64,000 nt of DNA from Carposina sasakii (lineage: Eukaryota; Arthropoda; Insecta; Lepidoptera; Carposinidae), in assembly GCA_014607495.2 (NCBI GenBank), contig CP053148.1, positions 14,012,001-14,076,000 of the forward strand. The letters are read 5' to 3'. A model generated the notes under the pieces. It ran no database searches, had not been told where the DNA came from, and worked only from the letters and a program-made list of their open reading frames with translations. This document shows, in pieces, positions 58,740 to 64,000 of the stretch (position 1 is the stretch's first letter; each line of letters starts with the position of its first letter). Position numbers and translations under genes: made by a program.

Positions 58740-59300
58740 ATTTTATTTAATGATTATTTTATAATGTATTAAACCTTTTAATGCCTAGATTTATATGTAC
58801 CTATACTTATATTTTATATTTCAATTTGTTTTATTTTCGGTACTATGCTATATTATATGCTTGCCAGTTGTTCGTCAATTCCGTTGAATCTATAGGTACT
58901 GTGGCGCATTTCAAGAATTAACATATATAAATTAGTTCAATTATATATAAAAAAAAACACCACCGCTAAAACCAAATACATCCGGAATAATTCTTAAATC
59001 AAAAACTTATTCAATAAACGATCGCTGAGCGGTCCTGAAAGATAAAAACAATAGAGGGGAGCGAGGGGTTGTCTTCATGTGTAGGCCTGGCTTAAAATTT
59101 ATCTCAAGACTTAGGACTTGATGCAAGCGGGGCTTATGCATGAGAGGCTTAATTCAAAGTTTACCATCATAACCAAACTTACTCTCTCGAAAGTTCAACA
59201 GCACTTTTGTCTTTGGCGTAATATAACACTTTAGATGAAGACAAGAACATTGTTCTAAGTAGGTGACACAGTACCTACCTATCTCTACCGTTCATACAAA
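58740..59300. other. Intron, nothing recognised
   Basis: AT-rich sequence without supported features. Confidence 0.5.
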
Positions 59301-59302
59301 CT

Positions 59303-59881
59303 TATAGCGGGCTATGGTACATCTCGCCCACAAAAAACTCGTCCGCGGGCGAAATGTCTACTTTTAAAAATGTATATGGGAAGATTCGCCCGAATCAGTG
59401 TGGAAGATCGAACCAGATGTCTCCTATATAAAATAATGGGACTTTTCGGTAAAATCGTATATTTTTACATTAAATATCTAATGCCTGATCTTAATATTCA
59501 TACAAAGAAAATGTAAAAACTAGTTAATCACGTATTTATGAGATAGTTATGATGGTTAGTTTACTCTGTTATGTTTTTTGTTTATAAATAATTATCATTT
59601 AATCTATACATATAATAAAATTTATAATAAATTTATAATAGAGATATAATAAATAATTTCATTAATTTTCGAAAAATTACAAATCCATTTGTTAGTAATT
59701 ACATAAACATTTACCTACAGGGATCAGATATTTAATGTAAAGATAAAATTTTCTGAAATATCCCTTTAGTTTTTTTTTTGAGACATCTGGTGCGGTTTCC
59801 GTACTGATTCGGGCGAATCTACCCATATACATTTTTTAATTTAAAGTAGACATTTGGCGAGATGTACCATAATCCCTTATA
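59303..59881. mobile_element. MITE with about 150-bp imperfect inverted ends
   Basis: GGCTATGGTACATCTCGCCC, AATGTCTACTTTTAAAAATG, AGATTCGCCCGAATCAGT and CCAGATGTCTC at the left pair with GAGACATCTGG, ACTGATTCGGGCGAATCT and TTTGGCGAGATGTACCATAA at the right. The central part is AT-rich. No frame is present. Confidence 0.75.
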
Positions 59882-59889
59882 ACGGCCTT

Positions 59890-61380
59890 TGCAGCCTGCT
59901 AATATCAAAATTGGGTGGCGATAGTATTTAATGACGCAGGTGATCTGTAAAGGGTTTTGAGGTGCTCAATCGATAGGCCCGCGGGGCAGCCGGGCCCGAT
60001 CTTACGGAACACTGGGTTTGGCCCGTTGCCTCCACCTCGCCTGATAACCGCGATTTTTATTTATACCCTGCATTTTTAGCAACACCAATATTAATTTACG
60101 AAGTTACTTGACAATTTTCCTTGCGATGGATTTTTTGTCGTCAAGAGTTAACAAGAGTTTTTGCCGCAAAGGTCGATGTTCGCCGGATACGTAGTACGTA
60201 ACATTGTGTTGCAATCTGTCAAATTTCATGAATCTCACTACGTCTAGTGCAGTGCGCGTGATAAGACATATCTTAACATCCGTTGTTTTCTGCTGCGGCG
60301 CCCAGTTGCCGCTACCAACAAAATGTGGTTGCGCTACCACTAATGACTATTGGGATAGAGGTATGGTATGTCCGTGGTGTCTAGTTTGGTAGCTTACGGA
60401 CATCACGGTCGCGTGACTGGTGCCATGGTCGCCCGGTGAAATATAGCTGGCAACGTATTTGTTTCACAAAACTTAACAATCTCAATCTAATTAAGTTAAT
60501 ATTTATCATCAATTTTCTTTTACTAAGCCTTGTAACAAGCCCTTTTACAAAATAGCTGTTACCTGCTTACCATATTAATGACATTCTGATTGAATTATAG
60601 TCGATATCAGGTACCGCACCTCTAGCCTAGACACTTTATCCTATCAACCTACAACATTGCTTTCATAGGCTTTCATAGCCTAGAAATTTAGTAAACTATA
60701 AATACATAAGTACAAAATTAAGTTAAATTGGTAAGAACAAAATATTCCGATTATTTTGAATTCATGTTATGAAGGGATAGTTATACAACATTGTGTAACT
60801 ATACATCCGGTCATGGCGGGAGAGGGATTCTTGTGTGAGGCAAGTCAGTCGTGAGAGGACCGTCGACACATGTTCCTCTGCTCGGGCTGCTACAGACTAT
60901 ATCTACTGCTCCAAGGTACCAGCACTACGTCCTTGTCTCATCGTGAATCCTAATATATCCCGCTGTTTTTTTTGTAAATGTCCGTATAAAATATTAGTAT
61001 GCTCCTTTGTTTCTGTAACTCTCAAATTGAAAACAAAGGTCTCTAGTTTCCCAACTAATTTCCGTAGCGATCAAGAGCATTGTCTCCGCATTCCGTTCGG
61101 AATGTTTTGGCATTGGCGGATGTAACTAGTTGTTGCGCCTTTTGTTTGTACGTATTAAGAAATATACTTTAATTTATTTAGCCCTTTTAGATGTGTAAAT
61201 GTAAAGAATATATTTTTTACTATTAAACTAGGATTTTAACCATGAAACATATAAAAATAGAGCTTTGATTTTTAGCATGGTTTAGAAGTATATACTCGTA
61301 CAACTCCTAACCTACCCTAGAACTTTTCTTCTTCCATATATAAATATAGTTACGCTGTTAATGATTTTTGTGTACAATCT
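59890..61380. other. Intron with one GC-rich scrap
   Basis: A retroelement-like scrap (about 59975-60050, CCCGCGGGGCAGCCGGGCCC) is followed by ordinary intron. The short open frames at 60.1-60.4 and 60.8-61.1 kb show no domain or splice context. Confidence 0.4.
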
Positions 61381-61382
61381 GT

Positions 61383-61703
61383 ACATATAATAAAAATGTA
61401 ACGGATCGCTGTCTGTACATGGAAGATATATGAGAAAAAATATTATAGGAGGCCTCTATCAACGCAATAGTACCCAAAAGAATGATTTTTGGAATTTTTG
61501 TCGGTTTGTATCTGTGCGTTTGTGCACGCTAATCTCAGGAACGGCTGAACCGATTTCGATGCAGTTTTCAGTAATATATTGTGACAGGTCCCACTTAACA
61601 TATAGGCTACTTTTTATCCAGGGATAATGTTTTTATCCCGGATAATTTCGACATTTTGTTTTTTTCTGTAGTCCATGCGGACGGAGTCGCGGGCGTCCAC
61701 TAG
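61383..61703 (+). mobile_element. Lep1-type Helitron 3' fragment (321 bp)
   Basis: It carries TACATGGAAGATATATGAGA, AACATATAGGCTACTTTTTA, then CATGCGGACGGAGTCGCGGG and CGTCCACTAG followed by T. The 5' TC terminus is not clear. It is a near-twin of the minus copy at 43987-44290. Confidence 0.75.
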
Positions 61704-61709
61704 TAAAGA

Positions 61710-63153
61710 ATAAAATAAAATTTTGTACGTTAAAAACAGTTTTGACTATTCGTTGAAAGCTCGATGAGATTAACGCGCGCTCTACAGTTGAGGGAGACCA
61801 CTCAGAACCCGGTCATGCTGCATCATTGAATTATCTGTCAAAGGAAATTTATGTACGGATTTAAATATCATTCGTTGTGCTACTGAAGGCATGTTAAGTA
61901 CTTCATGCCGGCAGCCGATATTACAATTGACGTGAAATGACATTAAAGTCGCAACAATTCTCACACCAGGCCTGGAGATAAGAAATCCAGTTACGCACTC
62001 AATAGTTTGTTTGTATCCTTTTTTGCAGTATTTACACGAAAAACAACAAGCGCGTTGATGAGAGGTTGTGAAAATTTAATCTTTTTATTGTTGTGGATAT
62101 AAATGGGATGCACAGAATAAAACAATGGAGAATCAGTCTTTTGTTGCAAGGTTTTTATAATAAAATTGTTTCGACTATATGAAATACAATATAAAATAAT
62201 ATAAAAGTCTAGTTTGTGACTTGTAAAATTCTAATATCCGTAGAAATTACAATGGATGTCAGATCACGATTCAGTGATACCATTTTCTTTCCGTTCAGTT
62301 TTCTTTCATATAATATATTCATAAAGTTCCTTTAGTAAATGCAACTGGCCTCTTGGGTACAGGATAGCAGGGCATAGTTGCCACTACTTACAACTATTTG
62401 AATATTTCAATTCAAGCACGTGCTCTTGCAACATGTTCCGAGAAATTTTAGTAGCGTATGTTCTTTCGTGTGTTTCTATCATAACTAAATTAGAGGTTTT
62501 AGAGTTAGGTTTGTCTATTCTAAGTTACATGTTACTACAAGATTTAATAAATGAAGTCTCATAACTAAATTATATTCAGTTTTTAAATGTAAAGAGCAGG
62601 ACGGTAGAGTTACAAGAATTTTCGCACCGGTGATATTAGTAGCGATGGGATCTGAAGTAGGCAAATTGATTATAGTATAATGTAGACAATTTTGATTAGT
62701 TTCCGACAGGAGATCAATGCAGGCCGGAGTTGCGGCATCCATGAGAAACAGTCTTCTGGTATTGTTTTATGCTAGCAGCTACGAGCTTCATTACTCTTAT
62801 TGCTCTCTAGTGACTTGACTACGTAACTGCAGCATAGAAACGTATTTTATCTTGACGAAAAATATTGTTCTAGTTAAATTCATTTGCGTGACATTGATAC
62901 ATACTACAACGTAAACTACAACTGATGCATGATAATATTCGTCTGTCTTTCTCGAGAACATGTAAAATGACTTCTAAGTGTGAGTTCGACTTCATTTTGC
63001 CAAACATGCATAGAATATCATTCTGTGCTTAAACAATTTAGTTTCGTCATCAATCTGCATTAGCAGACAAAACACAATTTTTATACGGTAAGTTATTTAT
63101 GTTTTTAAGTAGTGTTTTGACATTGTCTATTATAACCAAAACCTTTATTGCAG
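61710..63153 (+). other. trio: Intron leading to the last exon
   Basis: No transposon or gene recognised. It ends with the acceptor ACCTTTATTGCAG. Confidence 0.5.
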
Positions 63154-63229
63154 AGGCAGCATGCGCGGAGGCCGCTGGTGCTAATACGAGTGCTGCCAGC
63201 CCCGGCAAGCAACGCCGAGGGTTTAACGG
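63154..63229 (+). CDS. trio: trio exon: linker between SH3 and GEF2 (phase 1 in, 2 out)
   Basis: This short GC-rich exon follows CCTTTATTGCAG. With the G from the upstream donor it reads EAACAEAAGANTSAASPGKQ, then RRGFNG, ending AACGG|GTCAGT. The SPGKQRRGF motif parallels SPGPKRPG in vertebrate Trio, just ahead of the RKWLTSPVRR segment. The next exon, beyond the window, should thus start with a Lys-Trp-like basic stretch. An alternative donor nine bases earlier (GAGG|GTTTAA) is weaker and would lose the conserved Gly-Phe. This exon is the common acceptor for the SH3 exon and for alternative first exons 2 and 3, all phase 1. Confidence 0.82.
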
Positions 63230-64000
63230 GTCAGTATTTTATCCAAATAGCCTATATATGGCATACATTTTACGTTTTACATTTTACCAACTTACTTACT
63301 TTTACATTTTGAACAAATCGCATTTTTATTGTGAGAGTATTAAGTACACAGCGGATGCTTGACGGCCGGCAAACATCGTTGTGGACCTACTATTTACAGC
63401 GGGTAAGCTGGGAATGGACCAGGTGTGCGTTCGTATACTTTGTCTGGATCAAATAGCAAAATCTTGGTATTAGCCGTTCTGCATGTAAACTCTACGTGAA
63501 TGGATGTCCATTTATACAATTTAAGTCCCCAGCAGCTAGCACAAAACGAGTTTTTCCCGAAATTGCCTTTGACGCGCTTTCAACTGGAAACCGGAGTTGG
63601 TAGTGCGCTTTGAAACGCCCACTGTTGGCTTAAACGCTTTGGTGGAGCGCCAACTCGAAACCCCATGTACATACATTACTCAATTGAAGCGATTTAAAAT
63701 TATTCACTGTTACACTTATTAAATGTTAGACCGTGTGGAATTAACAAATTCCCTCGTTATGATAATGAAAACACTAAATGTGAATTGCATTATGTATTCG
63801 CTTTAATTATCTACTTCCTGACATGAGTTAGTTTACCTGGACATGTCAACAATTTAATAATTTGCATAATTCAATGCTAATTACAGTCATACATACTGTA
63901 TTACCTGCTTTTGATACATTTCGGGGTCGATTATAGCATATACCCAAACCGCTGAAAACTAACAATAAAAAAAAACTTAAAATTATGACTACCTACATAT
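63230..64000 (+). other. trio: trio intron, start
   Basis: AT-rich intron up to the window end. No further exon is seen. The GEF2 DH-PH exons lie beyond. Confidence 0.6.

Larger units (their letters stand above)
35827..63153 (+). other. trio: trio intron (27.3 kb) with two internal first exons
   Basis: The intron lies between the SH3 exon and the next linker exon. It contains two proposed alternative first exons (40884-41145 and 48490-48505) and the repeat copies listed below. The stretch 35.83-37.35 kb shows nothing beyond AT-rich DNA. Confidence 0.75.

Overview
The window is AT-rich animal DNA, almost certainly from a moth or butterfly. It carries many repeat families with a lepidopteran look: Lep1-type non-autonomous Helitrons starting TCTATACTAATATTATAAAG and ending in CTAG, RTE-type 3' ends with trinucleotide tails, and a Pao/BEL retrotransposon. 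Host coding sequence is sparse, and every host exon I can support lies on the + strand and belongs to one gene. The window is an internal segment, mostly intron, of the trio gene (the Trio/Kalirin double Rho-GEF).

Host gene: exons at 885-973 and 2168-2264 encode the linker after the first GEF (DH-PH) module. The exon at 35574-35826 encodes the SH3 domain and following linker. The exon at 63154-63229 continues the linker towards GEF2. The splice phases agree (0 in, 2/2, 0/0, 1/1, 2 out). Three further coding segments look like alternative first exons with their own GC-rich promoters. One at 12974-13162 (63 codons) ends in phase 0, so it can join the SH3 exon. Those at 40884-41145 (87 codons) and 48490-48505 (5 codons) end in phase 1, so they can bypass the SH3 exon and join 63154. 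This predicts a full-length protein plus three N-terminally short isoforms that lack GEF1: one keeping SH3, two lacking it.

Mobile DNA: the introns are a layered deposit of transposons. Main items are: a hAT-like element (5501-6084); a foldback element with a 99-bp tandem array (about 11.1-11.9 kb); a Helitron interrupted by a TIR element (16.7-18.5 kb); a palindromic Helitron with two outward 3' ends, split by a recently inserted but defective Pao/BEL element with identical LTRs (24.1-29.25 kb); a transposon holding a 129-bp minisatellite that was itself invaded twice (31.88-34.03 kb); a complete Helitron (46840-47980, minus); a perfect 114-bp inverted repeat (52981-53397); and a cluster of small TIR elements (54.6-58.1 kb). 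Short retroelement copies are scattered throughout, some with tRNA-like heads and some with RTE-like tails.

The rest is ordinary intron in which I see no gene. No rRNA, intact tRNA gene or CRISPR was seen.
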